Part shown: one piece after another, positions 56,731 to 64,000 of the stretch
Position numbering within the stretch: position 1 is the first letter of the stretch
Layout: each line of letters begins with the position of its first letter
Assembly: GCA_050012775.1 (NCBI GenBank)
Contig: JBEKGN010000013.1
Coordinates: 1-64,000 of the forward strand
Reading direction: 5' to 3'
From: Roseiarcus sp050012775
GTDB lineage: Bacteria; Pseudomonadota; Alphaproteobacteria; Rhizobiales; Beijerinckiaceae
DNA length: 64,000 nt
Translations under genes and position numbers: made by a program
Notes under the pieces: generated by a model
Databases searched by the model: none
Told to the model about the DNA's origin: nothing
The model's input: the letters and a program-made list of their open reading frames with translations, nothing else

Positions 56731-57050
56731 GCCGGGCGGTGTCCTTGAAATGGATTCAGGCCGCGCCGGGGGGCGGCCGCGCCTTATCGCTCGATGCGCA
56801 TCTTCGACGCCCCCTTGGGCGCTGTAAACCTGTTTCTCCCCGCGGCGTCCGCTCGAAGACGATCGGGGCGGCGGTCGGGGAGAAAGGAAATTTAGAGTCG
56901 ACCTGTCGGCTGGGCTCTCCTATGCTGCCGCATCGGGGAGGTTGGGGGCGAGTTGGGCGGTCCGAGAGTCCGGCTGGAATCGAACGCGGTTCCGTCTTGC
57001 GATTGCATCGCGCGCGAAGTCCTCGACGTTGATGACGACTGGAGACTTTC
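56731..57050. other. Divergent promoter region with a 9-bp inverted repeat
   Basis: No gene. tttctcccc (56833-56841) and ggggagaaa (56877-56885) are a perfect 9-base inverted repeat around a 35-base G+C-rich spacer, midway between the divergent deaminase and binding-protein genes. It could be an operator or a leader hairpin. I looked for the conserved blocks of the TPP and FMN riboswitches and did not see them. GGAG precedes the binding-protein ATG. Confidence 0.5.
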
Positions 57051-58046
57051 ATGCGCGCCGCCGTAGCACTCGCTTTCGCCATCGCGGGAGGGCTTTGGAG
57101 TCCCGCGTTCGCGCTCGACAAAGTCACGTTCGGCACCAATTGGCTCGCCGACGCCGAGCACGGCGGCTATTATCAGGCGCTGGTCGACGGCACCTACGCC
57201 AAATACGGGCTCGACGTGACGATCCTGCAGGGCGGGCCGCAGTCGAACGGGGGCATGCTCCTCGTCGCGGGAAAGATCGAATTCTTCATGGGCGGCGACA
57301 TGATCGGCGATTTCCTGTCGGTCGAGCAGGGGATACCGACGATCGCCGTCGCCGCCGACTTTCAAAAGAACCCGCAGATCTTCATGTCGCATCCCGGCGT
57401 CGGGCTGGACAAATGGACCGATTTGCCCAAGGCGACCGTGTTCGCCAGCAGCGGCGCGCTCAACACCTTCTACGCCTGGATGCGCATGGCCTATGGGTTC
57501 AAGGACGAGAACGTCAAACCCTACAATTATAATTCGGCGCCGTTCATCGCCGACAAGAATTCGATCCAGCAGGGCTACCTGACCTCGGAACCCTTCGAGG
57601 TGGAAAGGCAGGGCGGCTTCAAGCCCAATGTCTTCCTGCTGTCGGACTACGGCTATTCGACTTACGCCACCTTGATCGAGACGCGCCGCGAAATCGTGGA
57701 GAAGAACCCCGGTCTCGTGCAGCGTTTCGTCGACGCCTCGGCGATCGGCTGGTACCACTATCTCTATGGCGACAACAAAAAAGCCAACGAGATGATCAAG
57801 AAAGAGAACCCCGAAGTGACCGACGAGCAGATCGCGTTTTCGGTCGCCAAGATGAAGGAATACGGCGTCGTCGATTCCGGCGATACGGTCAAGCTGGGCA
57901 TCGGCGCGATGACCGACGAACGCGTGAAGGACTTCTTCGACAAGATGGTCAAGGTCGGCATCGTCAAGGCGGACACCGATTACAAGAAGGCCTACACGTT
58001 GCAGTTCGTCGACAAGGGCGTCGGCGCGGATCTGAGGCCGAAGTGA
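57051..58046 (+). CDS. NMT1/THI5-type ABC solute-binding protein
   Basis: Periplasmic binding protein of 331 residues with signal peptide MRAAVALAFAIAGGLWSPAFA. It shows the NMT1/THI5-like fold (TFGTNWLADAEHGGYYQALV; DVTILQGGPQSNGGMLLVAG). Members bind thiamine pyrimidines, riboflavin, nitrate, sulfonates or other small organics. The local deaminase suggests a purine or pyrimidine-like heterocycle, which is inference. Its partner ATPase and permease begin 1.3 kb downstream on the same strand, with an opposite-strand methyltransferase gene between them. Confidence 0.88.
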   Translation: MRAAVALAFAIAGGLWSPAFALDKVTFGTNWLADAEHGGYYQALVDGTYAKYGLDVTILQGGPQSNGGMLLVAGKIEFFMGGDMIGDFLSVEQGIPTIAVAADFQKNPQIFMSHPGVGLDKWTDLPKATVFASSGALNTFYAWMRMAYGFKDENVKPYNYNSAPFIADKNSIQQGYLTSEPFEVERQGGFKPNVFLLSDYGYSTYATLIETRREIVEKNPGLVQRFVDASAIGWYHYLYGDNKKANEMIKKENPEVTDEQIAFSVAKMKEYGVVDSGDTVKLGIGAMTDERVKDFFDKMVKVGIVKADTDYKKAYTLQFVDKGVGADLRPK

Positions 58047-58059
58047 GACGGACGCGCCT

Positions 58060-58082
58060 CCTTCCCCCGCAAGGGGGGAAGG
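58060..58082. terminator. Hairpin between convergent genes
   Basis: ccttccccc-GCAA-ggggggaagg forms a near-perfect stem with a stable tetraloop, 14 bases after the binding-protein stop. There is no U run, so it may act with Rho or simply block readthrough into the convergent methyltransferase gene. Confidence 0.5.
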
Positions 58083-58166
58083 GGCGCTCCGCCATCCGAA
58101 AACCGCATCGCTTCTGCGCCGCCAGCGCGGTCGACTGGCCTTCCCTCGTCGCGCGCTTCTCCGCCG

Positions 58167-58910
58167 TCACGCGTCGGGGCTGACCGCGAAGCCGGCGAGG
58201 TGCTCGGGAACGCTCCACCTTTGCGTCGGGTCGGGGAGGTGGCGGACGGGGTGAATATCGCCGCGCCACGCGACCCCCATCATCTGCGCGGTTTGGTAGA
58301 CCATCGTCCTCCAGCCTTTGGCGTCCAGCGCGCGCAAGGCGGCGGAAACATGGGGCGATACGAGATCGTGGAACAGGACCATCGCCGTCGGTTCGAGATA
58401 AGGCTCGCACGCGAGCGCGTCGTTGGTCGGCGCCTCGCCCTCGTGGTCTCCGTCGATGAACGCGAACGACCAGCGCGCGCCGCTTTCGCCCAACCGCACG
58501 ACGGCTTCGGGACTGGATTCGGCAACGAGAATCGCGCGGTCGGCGCCGCCCGCCGCGTCCACCGCGGCTGAGAATTCGCGCCGCCACGCCTCGTCGCGAA
58601 GCAAGGGTTCGACGACATGGAGCGAGGCGAGCCCCGCGGCGATGAGGTGGCATGTCGACCATCCTCTCCAGGCGCCGATCTCAAGGCCGCGCCGACCCGA
58701 AAACAAGAGGGCGTTGCCGTAAAGGATCGAGGCTTCGTCCTTGTTGATGAAGCCGACCTGCGGGTTCCGGCGATCGGCATACCAATTGTGATCGATGCCC
58801 CGTCGGAAATACGGCCAGGTCAACGCGTCTTTGTCGCCGACGATCATGTTGGGGAACAAAGAGTCGAGATTCGGCAATTTCAGATTTTCCGCCACGTAGT
58901 CGGTCGCCAT
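58167..58910 (-). CDS. SAM-dependent methyltransferase (Methyltransf_24-like)
   Basis: 247 residues, class I fold. Motif I is LEIGAWRGWSTCHLIAAGL, the acidic post-I residue is in LHVVEPLL, and the FIDGDHEGEAPTND block is typical of Methyltransf_24 and cephalosporin-hydroxylase-like enzymes, where DGDH binds metal. The N-terminal ~60 residues (FPNMIVGDKDALTWPYFRRG) are unusual. It lies on the opposite strand inside an ABC transporter gene set. Its substrate is unknown. A small-molecule or sugar acceptor is likely. Confidence 0.75.
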   Translation of the reverse strand: MATDYVAENLKLPNLDSLFPNMIVGDKDALTWPYFRRGIDHNWYADRRNPQVGFINKDEASILYGNALLFSGRRGLEIGAWRGWSTCHLIAAGLASLHVVEPLLRDEAWRREFSAAVDAAGGADRAILVAESSPEAVVRLGESGARWSFAFIDGDHEGEAPTNDALACEPYLEPTAMVLFHDLVSPHVSAALRALDAKGWRTMVYQTAQMMGVAWRGDIHPVRHLPDPTQRWSVPEHLAGFAVSPDA

Positions 58911-59355
58911 GATGAAAATCTCGTTCGATCGAAGGGTGGGGCCGAGCGCCGCGATGATCGACGGCCGCCGACGAGAGGGCGATGCGCGACCTGTATCAAG
59001 TTTCTCGTTTCCTGGCGAGGAGACGAAAGGGGCCGCGACGCGCCGCCGATCCCGTCCGCATTCTCGCCGTCGCTCGCCCCGTTCGCAAATCCGTTTCGCC
59101 GCTCGCGCTCAGGCCAATTTGACGAGGCTCGGCGAGGCATATACGCTTCTACCCGTCGCCGAAGCCGTCCGGCCCGAACGACGTCCGAATCAATTGTGGG
59201 TTAGGGAAGGTGCGGCAAGCTTTCGGCCATGCTCACGCGCACTCTGGCGCCTCGCGTGAAGAAACAGGCGGCGCATCGGTCGAACGATCGGCGAAGCCGA
59301 TGCGCTCTCTCCCGCAATCCCTCGCCGCGGTCGGTGGGGCAAGCGTTTCCGCCTC
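58911..59355. other. Intergenic region upstream of the ABC ATPase
   Basis: No gene is supported. GCGCATCGG (59271-59279) and CCGATGCGC (59297-59305) are a perfect 9-base inverted repeat 51 bases before the ATPase start. Because the binding-protein gene is separated from the ATPase gene, this region should hold its own promoter, though none is evident. Confidence 0.5.
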
Positions 59356-60195
59356 ATGTCGCTGACGCAGCCCTTGGCGCCGGACTCTTCGCCGTCCGAT
59401 CTCTCGGCGTCCGCGCCGCTCGCCACCTTGCGCGGCGTCGGCAAGGTCTTCGCCAACAAGCTCGAGGCCTTGCGGAGCGTCGACATCGACGTGCGCGAAG
59501 GGGAGTTTCTGTCCTTGCTCGGCCCCTCCGGCTGCGGCAAGTCGACGGTGCTCAGGCTCTTGGCGGGCCTCACGCCGCCGACGCAAGGCGCAATCGACTG
59601 GCGTGGCGAGCGCCCGACGCTGAGCTTCGTGTTTCAGGAGCCGACGCTGATGCCGTGGGCGACGGTCTTCGCCAACGTCTGGCTGCCGTTGCGCCTGACC
59701 GGCGTCTCCAAGAGCAAGGCGCGGCCGCGCGTCGAGGAAGCGCTCGAGATGGTCGGTCTGGGCGGATTCGCCAACGCCTATCCGCGCGAACTTTCCGGGG
59801 GCATGAAGATGCGCGCCTCGATCGCGCGCGCGCTGATCACGCGCCCCGCGGTGCTGCTGATGGACGAGCCCTTCGCCGCGCTCGACGAAATCACGCGAAC
59901 GAGGCTCAACGACGATCTCGTGGCGTTGAAATGCTCGCTCGGCGCGACCGTCGTTTTCGTCACGCATTCCGTCTTTGAAAGCGTCTATCTCTCGACCCGC
60001 ATCGTGATCTTCGCGCCGCGCCCCGGACGCGCCGTGGCGGAAATTTCCGTCGACGCGCCATTGCCGCGCAGCGCGGAGTTTCGCATGAGCCCCGGCTATG
60101 CCGAGAAATGCCGCGAGACCTCCTTGGCGCTGCACGAAGCCATGGATTTGGCCCCGGAAACCGAATCGTCGAGCGTCAAAGGCGCCAGGGCATGA
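59356..60195 (+). CDS. ABC transporter ATPase (nitrate/sulfonate/pyrimidine type)
   Basis: 279 residues. Walker A is GPSGCGKST, the signature is LSGGMKMRASIARAL, and Walker B is VLLMDEPFAALDE. It belongs to the SsuB/TauB/ThiZ group that pairs with NMT1-type binding proteins. The first ~25 residues are a Ser/Pro-rich extension. It overlaps the permease start by four bases (ATGA). Confidence 0.92.
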   Translation: MSLTQPLAPDSSPSDLSASAPLATLRGVGKVFANKLEALRSVDIDVREGEFLSLLGPSGCGKSTVLRLLAGLTPPTQGAIDWRGERPTLSFVFQEPTLMPWATVFANVWLPLRLTGVSKSKARPRVEEALEMVGLGGFANAYPRELSGGMKMRASIARALITRPAVLLMDEPFAALDEITRTRLNDDLVALKCSLGATVVFVTHSVFESVYLSTRIVIFAPRPGRAVAEISVDAPLPRSAEFRMSPGYAEKCRETSLALHEAMDLAPETESSSVKGARA

Positions 60196-60977
60196 ATCGA
60201 GAGGAAGTCATCGAATATTTGTTGCCGTTGCTTGCGCTGGCGCTCGCGCTTTTGGCTTGGGAAGGGGCGGTGCGCTATTATGCGGTTCCCGCTTATATAT
60301 TGCCGGCGCCGAGTCTCGTCATCGCGACGCTGATCAAGGACTGGGGCACGCTCTCCGGCTCGCTGTTCGTGACGCTCTCCATCACGTTCGAGGCCCTCGC
60401 GGCGGCGGTCGTCGGCGGCGTGGCCATCGCCATCGTGTTCGCGCAGTGGCGTCTGGTCGAACGCGCTTTCTTCCCCTTCGCCGTGGCGATGCAGGTCACG
60501 CCGATCGTCGCGATCGCGCCGCTGCTGTTGATTTACCTCAGCTCCAGCACCGCGGTGCTGGTCGTCGCGTTCCTCGTCGCGTTTTTCCCGATCCTGGCCA
60601 ATACGACGCTCGGACTTTCCTCGGCCGATCACAATCTGCTCGATCTTTTTCATCTCTACCGCGCTTCGCGCTGGCAGCAATTGCGCTGGCTGCGTCTGCC
60701 TTCCGCTCTGCCCTATTTCCTCGCGGGCCTGCGCATCGGCGGCGGGCTCGCGCTGATCGGAGCGATCGTGGCGGAAATCGCGGCGGGGTCGGCCGGACAC
60801 GGCGCCGGGCTCGCCTATCGCATCGTCGAATCCGGCTTTCGCCTGAACATTGCGCGAATGTTCGCGGCGTTGCTGTTGATCTCGGTGTCCGGCATAACGA
60901 TTTACCTCGTGCTCGCCGCTCTTTCGCATTTGCTGCTGCGACATTGGCACGAGAGCGCGCAAGGGCGTGAAACGTGA
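60192..60977 (+). CDS. ABC transporter permease (SsuC/ThiX type)
   Basis: Inner-membrane permease of 261 residues with about six hydrophobic segments (LLPLLALALALLAWEGAV, SLFVTLSITFEALAAAVVGG, PIVAIAPLLLIYL). The ATPase-contact loop LFHLYRASRWQQLRWLRLP is followed by ALPYFLAGLRIGGGLALIGA. The ATG at 60192 is chosen for its overlap with the ATPase gene. It completes the importer with the binding protein at 57051. Confidence 0.92.
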   Translation: MNREEVIEYLLPLLALALALLAWEGAVRYYAVPAYILPAPSLVIATLIKDWGTLSGSLFVTLSITFEALAAAVVGGVAIAIVFAQWRLVERAFFPFAVAMQVTPIVAIAPLLLIYLSSSTAVLVVAFLVAFFPILANTTLGLSSADHNLLDLFHLYRASRWQQLRWLRLPSALPYFLAGLRIGGGLALIGAIVAEIAAGSAGHGAGLAYRIVESGFRLNIARMFAALLLISVSGITIYLVLAALSHLLLRHWHESAQGRET

Positions 60978-61171
60978 CGAATCGCGACTGTTCCGATCGG
61001 CGAAGACGCTTGGCCGACGACGGCGCGGGTCCGCCCGCGATGCGAGCGTCGTAGCGCGCCGAAAGCGTGTTCGCGCCGTCGCGGATGCGAGAATCCCGGA
61101 ATTGTCGCGAACAGGATCGGAGCGATCCGCGGCGCCAAAGACGGTCCGCGGAAACCGAAAGTGAACTCCTA

Positions 61172-61897
61172 ATGGATATCGAAAGCAGAGAAGAAGCGCG
61201 CGAGAGGGTCCTCGAGACGCTCGGTCTCTCGGGATTGGTGACCCCGTCGTTCATGGATATCGCGCTCCCCCATAGCGCCCTCGTCGAAAAACAATCCGTG
61301 CCGGCGCGGTTTCTCATCGATGGATTGACGATCGACGCACCGGCCGGCGTCTATCATCCCACGCCCGATTCGAGTTCGGAGTTTTTCATTCGCAACTTGC
61401 GGGAGATGAAGTCCGACAGAATCAAATCGGTGTTGGAGATCGGCGCCGGTTGCGGCGCGATTTCTTTGTATATCGCCGCGAGATGGAACGCGACGATCAA
61501 GGCGTCGGACATTTCGCCCGCCGCCATCGAGTCGATCAAGCACAACGCGGCGTTGAACGGCCTGCAAATCGACGTCATCGAGTCGGATATGTTCGAGCGG
61601 ATTCCTAAGCAGAAATTCGATCTGATAATTTTCAATGCGCCGCTTATCGACAAAATGCCGGATAATGCGATCGAGCAATATAGCCTATGCGATCCGAGCG
61701 GCATGATCACGCGCTCGTTTCTGCGCGGGTCGAAGCGGTTTCTGAACAACAACGGCGTCGCCATCGTGTCGATATGCCGGAATTCCGCCTATGAAGTGCT
61801 CGACGGCGTCGACCTGAAATTCAAAATTGTCGGATTCGAGCTCTCCTACGGCGGATTTTGGCGCGCGATCGTCGGCGCGACTCTCAGGGGAGAGTAA
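61172..61897 (+). CDS. Class I methyltransferase, HemK/RsmC-like fold
   Basis: 241 residues. Motif I is VLEIGAGCGAISLYIAA (88-104), the post-I acid is in KASDISPAAIESIKHNAAL (110-128), and motif IV reads FNAPLI (154-159) where HemK/RsmC-type enzymes have NPPY/F. The altered motif IV suggests a substrate other than glutamine or guanine. It uses more A/T-ending codons (e.g. in KFDLIIFNAPLID) than its neighbours, compatible with transfer. It stands 195 bases after the ABC permease and converges on the reductase gene. Substrate unknown. Confidence 0.75.
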   Translation: MDIESREEARERVLETLGLSGLVTPSFMDIALPHSALVEKQSVPARFLIDGLTIDAPAGVYHPTPDSSSEFFIRNLREMKSDRIKSVLEIGAGCGAISLYIAARWNATIKASDISPAAIESIKHNAALNGLQIDVIESDMFERIPKQKFDLIIFNAPLIDKMPDNAIEQYSLCDPSGMITRSFLRGSKRFLNNNGVAIVSICRNSAYEVLDGVDLKFKIVGFELSYGGFWRAIVGATLRGE

Positions 61898-61912
61898 GCT
61901 TTCGGACGGGGG

Positions 61913-62485
61913 TCACGCCGAAGCTTTTCTTCGCCACGTGACCAGCGTGACCGCTTTCGCTTCGTCGAGCATGCGCTCCGTCACCGGCTCGAGGCCATAT
62001 TGCCTCAGCACGGCCTCGGGCGAGCGTCCCAGTCGGCCTTGCAGGAAGACGGGCAGGCCGCCCGGCAGGCTGACCTTGCCGGAGCGGCTGAGGTGAAAAG
62101 CGTCATAGCCGATGTCGAGGAACAGACTGTAGACTTCGGGGCCGCCGATGATGGCCGCGAGGCCGCTCGAAAGCCCCAGCGCCGCGCAGGCTTCACGGAA
62201 CGACGCGCCGGCGGGGTTCCACAGCATGGAATTGGGAAGATCCGGATTGGGCTCGATCGTCGCGATTCTGCGCGTCACGACCAGCCGGCGCCGGCGCTCC
62301 GAGTTGTCATGGCCTTCATGCGAATTTCGCCCCTGAACCACGACGTCGGCCCGCTCCAACTGAGAATCGAAGAAGCGCAGATCGGCCTCGTTCCTGAGGA
62401 TGTCGGGCATATGGCCGTTCTCGTCCGCGATCATGCCGTCGGCTGAGACGATGGCGTAGCCTTCGATGCGGCAATCTTCGGACAT
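61913..62485 (-). CDS. RibD C-terminal / dihydrofolate-reductase-like protein
   Basis: 190 residues of the DHFR-like RibD_C fold. It opens IEGYAIVSADGMIADENG, continues with the nucleotide-binding VVVQGRNSHEG (residues 48-58) and IIGGPEVYSLFLDIGYD, and ends in ERMLDEAKAVTLVTWRR. A stand-alone reductase domain without the RibD deaminase. The natural substrate is unknown. The start at 62485 places the fold at the N-terminus. An ATG 35 codons upstream is less likely. Confidence 0.8.
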   Translation of the reverse strand: MSEDCRIEGYAIVSADGMIADENGHMPDILRNEADLRFFDSQLERADVVVQGRNSHEGHDNSERRRRLVVTRRIATIEPNPDLPNSMLWNPAGASFREACAALGLSSGLAAIIGGPEVYSLFLDIGYDAFHLSRSGKVSLPGGLPVFLQGRLGRSPEAVLRQYGLEPVTERMLDEAKAVTLVTWRRKASA

Positions 62486-62594
62486 GAACGGCTGATCCCC
62501 TGGAATTCGATCGTCGACACGGATCGAGGCGACATTCAGGCGGCCGCAAGCTTTACGCCCCGCTTGTCGGCCGAAATCCACCAAGAGCAAACTT

Positions 62595-63356
62595 CTATTC
62601 GCTCATCGCCTCGAGCGTTTGCATAATGACTGCCGGCGAAATACGGAACAGGCCGGTGTAGGGCTGGTTCAACTCGAGGATCAGAAAGATCGCGCTCGCG
62701 ACCGCGAACGATCCGAGCGCCAGCGTCGCAAGGACCGTGGCGTTGGCCCGGGAAAGCAGCCCATAGCCGCAGAACAGCAGCAGCGACCACGAGACGACGA
62801 TAATCATCAGCGGCCATGAGATCGGGGCGACCAGTTGCAGCGACATTAGCAGGCGCGTCTGCTCGATCCAGCTGGCGTTTATGCTCGCCGTGGTCAGCAA
62901 TTGCTTTTGCGCATCCGTGGTCGGCTTGAGCGAGAGGAGGAACTGGTCCATTTTCTTCAGGCCGGCGAGCGCGGTTCCGACGCTTTGCGCCTTCGGGTCG
63001 TATTGCCCGGCGCCCCAGAACATGTCGTAGCCCTGCTGGAGGGCCCTGCGCAGGCCGTCACGGCCGGGCTGGGCCTCCGGGCCGTAGGCCGCCAATGCCG
63101 AATCGAACTGCAGCGCCCGCGCGTCGAGCGTTTCGAGTTCGGCCTTTTGCGTCGCATAGAAGCTGTAGCTCGACCCGATCAGCGTCCCCAGGACCAGAGC
63201 GAGAAGCAAGCCCAAGAGCCCGGAAATCGCTCCGATCATGTCGCGAGAGCGGTCCGAGGTGTGATGGTCCGGCAGGAGCGACTGCAGCTTCAATCCGATC
63301 AAGCCGCTGGCGAACGCGAGCACGCCGACGACAAGAGCGATTTCGAGGGAACCCAT
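62595..63356 (-). CDS. DUF4239 (bestrophin-like) membrane protein, copy 2
   Basis: 253 residues, paralogous to the protein at 53432-54187 along its whole length: HHTSDRSRDMIGAISGLLGL, YGPEAQPGR, LKPTTDAQKQLL, MSLQLVAPISWPL and LNQPYTGLFRISP all match. Same topology of four helices around a soluble middle. The ATG at 63356 is 29 codons inside the open frame, immediately before the first helix. It is followed by the reductase gene on the same strand, 109 bases away. Function unknown. Confidence 0.85.
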   Translation of the reverse strand: MGSLEIALVVGVLAFASGLIGLKLQSLLPDHHTSDRSRDMIGAISGLLGLLLALVLGTLIGSSYSFYATQKAELETLDARALQFDSALAAYGPEAQPGRDGLRRALQQGYDMFWGAGQYDPKAQSVGTALAGLKKMDQFLLSLKPTTDAQKQLLTTASINASWIEQTRLLMSLQLVAPISWPLMIIVVSWSLLLFCGYGLLSRANATVLATLALGSFAVASAIFLILELNQPYTGLFRISPAVIMQTLEAMSE

Positions 63357-63724
63357 GCGTGCGTCCCAGTCCAACGAGGATTGATTTTCTCGAGGCGCCG
63401 CGTCGCCGCGTCGATCGCGCCTATGACCCGGCAAAAATTCCACGTCGGCGCCGAGCGGCGCCTTCGCCTCCTCTATAATGCGTTCAACGCCCCGCCGCGC
63501 TTCGATCGATCGGCCGCGGCCCGCGATCGCTTTTTCCCTGGCGCCGGCGCAAGCTTAGATTGGCGGGCTCGCTGGATCAAGCCGGCCGGCCCGGGCGCGC
63601 GGACCGCGCCGGGCGAGGCGCATGGGGGTTGCGCTTCGCGCCGATTTCCTGAACAAGTCGCGGCTTTCCGGCGTTTGCCGATTGTGCGCCGCGGCGGCGA
63701 GGGCTCTGTTGTGAGGGCGTCGAC
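63357..63724. other. Divergent promoter region
   Basis: No gene is supported between the divergent DUF4239 gene and the partial gene at the right edge. The stretch is G+C-rich throughout, with no terminator or clear palindrome. A GTCGACATGATG context leads into the right-hand start. Confidence 0.45.
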
Positions 63725-64000
63725 ATGATGAATGGCCGAAAGCTCATTCCGGGAAAGGTCGTGCCGCCTTCCGAAATTCCCGACTATTCGATCGATCGCA
63801 GGGATTCGTCGGAGATCTTGTCGCCGCGTTTCGTGCGCAGGCTGAACGAATTGAACCGCCGCGTGGCCGACTCGAACGAGACGCTGGAAGGCAACATTTT
63901 CTATTGGGACGGAGACCGCAATTTCAGCGGCAGTCCGCCGACCGCGAATTTGGCGCCGGCCAGACGGAACATGTGGCGCGCGACGCGCTTCAAGCGGCGC
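63725..64000 (+). CDS. Partial gene, cut by the window edge
   Basis: An open frame of 92 codons from ATG to the last base, beginning MMNGRKLIPGKVVPPSEIPD and running through LEGNIFYWDGDRNF to WRATRFKRR, with no stop. Basic and soluble so far, no signal peptide. I do not recognise it. The layout (charged N-terminal helix, then YWDGDRNF) would fit a class I methyltransferase whose motif I lies just beyond the edge, but that is a guess. A second ATG directly follows the first. Confidence 0.55.
   Translation, partial: MMNGRKLIPGKVVPPSEIPDYSIDRRDSSEILSPRFVRRLNELNRRVADSNETLEGNIFYWDGDRNFSGSPPTANLAPARRNMWRATRFKRR

Noticed and set aside
56731..57050. TPP riboswitch before the THI5-like binding protein
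   Set aside because: The conserved CTGAGA and ACCTGATCTGG blocks were not seen.

Overview
The window reads as a chromosomal segment of an alphaproteobacterium of the order Hyphomicrobiales (Rhizobiales), probably near the Beijerinckiaceae/Methylocystaceae. The support is very high G+C with matching codon use, a MipZ division-site ATPase, a PleC/DivJ-like kinase, a FeeM-type N-acyl amino acid synthase, a GAAC-N7-GAAC SOS box and palindromes of rhizobial type. This placement is inference: there is no rRNA, and I saw no tRNA gene, CRISPR array, prophage or insertion sequence. About 50 protein genes cover most of the sequence.

Region by region. 0.4-6.8 kb: a complete branched-chain-amino-acid-type (HAAT) ABC transporter followed by a shikimate/quinate dehydrogenase. 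It is flanked by a broken LysR regulator and by the first ~30 codons of a QuiC-like 3-dehydroshikimate dehydratase, so it looks like a partly decayed shikimate/quinate catabolic locus. 6.9-11.3 kb: an RND efflux pump (permease plus adaptor). 11.6-15.6 kb: a FeeM-like acyltransferase, an unrecognised protein with an internally duplicated module, and a membrane GGDEF-EAL protein. 15.7-25.5 kb: cell-wall block with PbpC, alpha-2-macroglobulin, a peptidoglycan-binding protein with a degenerate protease-like domain, and glutamate racemase. 25.6-34.4 kb: PepN, a PAS sensor kinase and a three-domain transporter/acyltransferase/acyl-ACP ligase. 34.5-39.1 kb: outer-membrane barrel, GT8 glycosyltransferase, MipZ and a cation diffusion facilitator.

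39.2-47.8 kb: glyoxalase I, serine hydrolase, RarA, acyl-CoA ligase, a small conserved protein, Ndk, an orphan ParA, a two-domain VOC protein, an orphan MNT nucleotidyltransferase and a GIY-YIG protein. 47.9-52.6 kb: divergent uvrA and ssb sharing an SOS box, then a proline-rich TonB-like protein. 52.7-55.4 kb: DUF2478, a DUF4239 membrane protein, PhhB and an SDR. 55.4-61 kb: an 8-oxoguanine-deaminase-like amidohydrolase divergent from an NMT1/THI5-type ABC transporter whose genes are interrupted by an opposite-strand methyltransferase. 61.2-64 kb: a second methyltransferase, a RibD/DHFR-like reductase, a second DUF4239 paralogue and the start of a gene that runs off the end.

Clear functional couplings are: the Liv genes with the dehydrogenase (uptake and oxidation of a cyclic acid); PbpC with alpha-2-macroglobulin (periplasmic defence and wall repair); UvrA with SSB under LexA-type control; and deaminase with ABC uptake (probably a heterocycle). 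The most unusual items are the duplicated-module protein beside FeeM, the loss of the acyltransferase histidine in the Aas-like protein, the decayed catabolic locus, and the DUF4239 paralogue pair.
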